Source: Nitrososphaerales archaeon (GTDB lineage Archaea > Thermoproteota > Nitrososphaeria > Nitrososphaerales > Gagatemarchaeaceae). Taken from it: a stretch of DNA of 39,819 bases. The notes beneath the pieces were generated by a model, which was not told the DNA's origin, searched no databases, and saw only the letters and a program-made list of their open reading frames with translations. Both the position numbers and the translations under genes were made by a program. The first letter of the stretch is position 1. Each line of letters starts with the position of its first letter. This document shows positions 39,322 to 39,819 of this stretch, piece after piece. Location of the stretch: assembly GCA_032906765.1 (NCBI GenBank), contig JAJTZB010000012.1:1-39819 (forward strand), given 5' to 3'.

Positions 39322-39570
39322 TCAACCATATGCTGAGCCCCTTGGTACAATCTTGAACACAACTATCTCATCATGCGAGAGAATCAGATACAAGATGCGG
39401 TAGTCGCCAACCCTGAGCCGATAGGAGTTCGGAGCGCCCCTGAGCTTCTTGCACCCCGCAGGATAAGGGGTGCGAGCGAGTTCGGAGAGCCCAGACTCTA
39501 ATCGAGGCTTCATTTCCGCCGGCGCGTTGTCTAGACTTTTCTTTGCTCTTGTTGAGAGGTAAACCTTCAA
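39322..39570 (-). CDS. RelE/ParE-family toxin
   Basis: This 82-residue protein reads KVYLSTRAKKSLDNAPAEMK, then KKLRGAPNSYRLRVGDYRIL, then YLILSHDEIVVFKIVPRG. It is the classic RelE fold, with the conserved LRVGDYRILY strand. RelE toxins cut mRNA at the ribosome, while ParE toxins target gyrase; archaeal members of this shape are usually RelE. The TTG start overlaps the TGA of the antitoxin (TTGA), so the pair is translated together. Confidence 0.9.
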   Translation of the reverse strand: MKVYLSTRAKKSLDNAPAEMKPRLESGLSELARTPYPAGCKKLRGAPNSYRLRVGDYRILYLILSHDEIVVFKIVPRGSAYG

Positions 39571-39740
39571 CGCCTGCTTTTCCTGACGAAGGAAACAGTC
39601 TTGCCTTCCTTATGCTCCTTGAGAGCCTCGGCACGGGCCCTCTTGTCGTCCTCGGACATCTCCTCTGCCAAGGTGTCTTCGATGGAGTCGAGCCGTTCAC
39701 GGATTAGCCTGAGCTCCTTCTCGAGACTCGTTGCCATCAT
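39567..39740 (-). CDS. Antitoxin of the RelE-type module (57 aa)
   Basis: The protein begins MATSLEKELRLIRERLDSIE (after a second ATG), continues DTLAEEMSEDDKRARAEALK and ends with a Lys/Arg-rich tail (VSFVRKSRR). It is acidic and helical, as expected for an antitoxin that wraps a RelE toxin. No DNA-binding domain is evident. Two in-frame ATGs start it, with a TATA box (GTTTAATTATC, about 39761-39770) 26 bases upstream. It overlaps the toxin start by four bases. Confidence 0.8.
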   Translation of the reverse strand: MMATSLEKELRLIRERLDSIEDTLAEEMSEDDKRARAEALKEHKEGKTVSFVRKSRR

Positions 39741-39805
39741 CAGCCAATGATGCGGCTGAGATAATTAAACACAACCACGTAGGAAGACCATCCATGAAGT
39801 GATTG

Positions 39806-39819
39806 TGGGCCGGAAGGGA
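39806..39819 (+). repeat. Dispersed repeat, copy 3 (cut by window end)
   Basis: TGGGCCGGAAGGGA matches the first bases of copies 1 and 2 with one change. It starts 629 bases after copy 2, while copy 2 starts 636 bases after copy 1. The rest lies outside the window. Confidence 0.5.

Noticed and set aside
38997-39362. Minus-strand 121-codon frame across dispersed repeat copy 2
   Set aside because: It runs through the repeat and hairpin, has no motif, and overlaps the RelE toxin end.
1-39819. CRISPR array or insertion sequence
   Set aside because: No regularly spaced identical short repeats and no transposase gene were seen. The 100-bp repeats are too long and too far apart for CRISPR.

Overview
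The window looks archaeal, and most likely comes from a Thermoproteota (TACK) genome close to the Nitrososphaeria/Thaumarchaeota or Bathyarchaeia. The evidence is as follows. Many genes have a TATA-like box about 26 bases before the start codon, so their first genes look leaderless, while internal cistrons carry GGTGA/GGAGG Shine-Dalgarno sites. TTG and GTG starts are frequent. There is a tRNA-Gly(CCC) with a 20-nt intron at position 37/38, a tetraether lipid synthase-type radical SAM enzyme, an archaeosine-precursor (preQ0) cluster, and TrmB, Tfx, Lrp-type and AbrB-PhoU regulators. The lineage is an inference. No rRNA or other phylogenetic marker is present.

Layout. Positions 1-4430 are an AT-richer accessory island. 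It holds a tyrosine recombinase, an operon of two tiny basic proteins plus a PD-(D/E)XK nuclease-like protein, and, on the other strand, a tightly overlapping operon of five small helix-turn-helix proteins ending in a winged-helix/Swt1-type HEPN protein. That operon is the best candidate for an undescribed system, perhaps defence or element control. From 4428 to 13079 there are core genes: the tetraether lipid synthase candidate, small zinc-ribbon proteins, a TrmB regulator, a membrane-tethered winged-helix regulator, a Ser/Thr/His-rich surface protein, a DUF309 protein and a Bcp-type peroxiredoxin. The tRNA-Gly and a decayed gene follow. From 13767 to 16048 lies queD-queC-mptA, which makes preQ0 precursors from GTP. 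Next come a methyltransferase, a DUF72 protein and an NAD kinase, closed by a strong hairpin terminator at 18769-18792.

From 18795 to 26750 the window is about phosphate: a two-HTH regulator, pstSCAB-phoU on the minus strand, a divergent AbrB-PhoU regulator and an ArsC-type arsenate reductase. A short motif (AGAGAATAT-like) recurs in three promoter regions of this block and may be a Pho operator. From 26970 to 31603 is kdpCBA, the high-affinity K+ pump, preceded by a stand-alone Lrp/AsnC RAM-domain protein. Then follow an MHS-type MFS transporter divergent from a Tfx regulator, deoxyribose-phosphate aldolase, a Zn/Mn-type ABC permease and ATPase, and a CPA2 (Kef-type) cation/H+ antiporter.

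The right end (38000-39819) is accessory again: a frameshifted winged-helix gene, a small coiled-coil protein, a RelE-type toxin with its antitoxin, and three copies of a roughly 100-bp dispersed repeat carrying a conserved hairpin, spaced about 630 bp apart.
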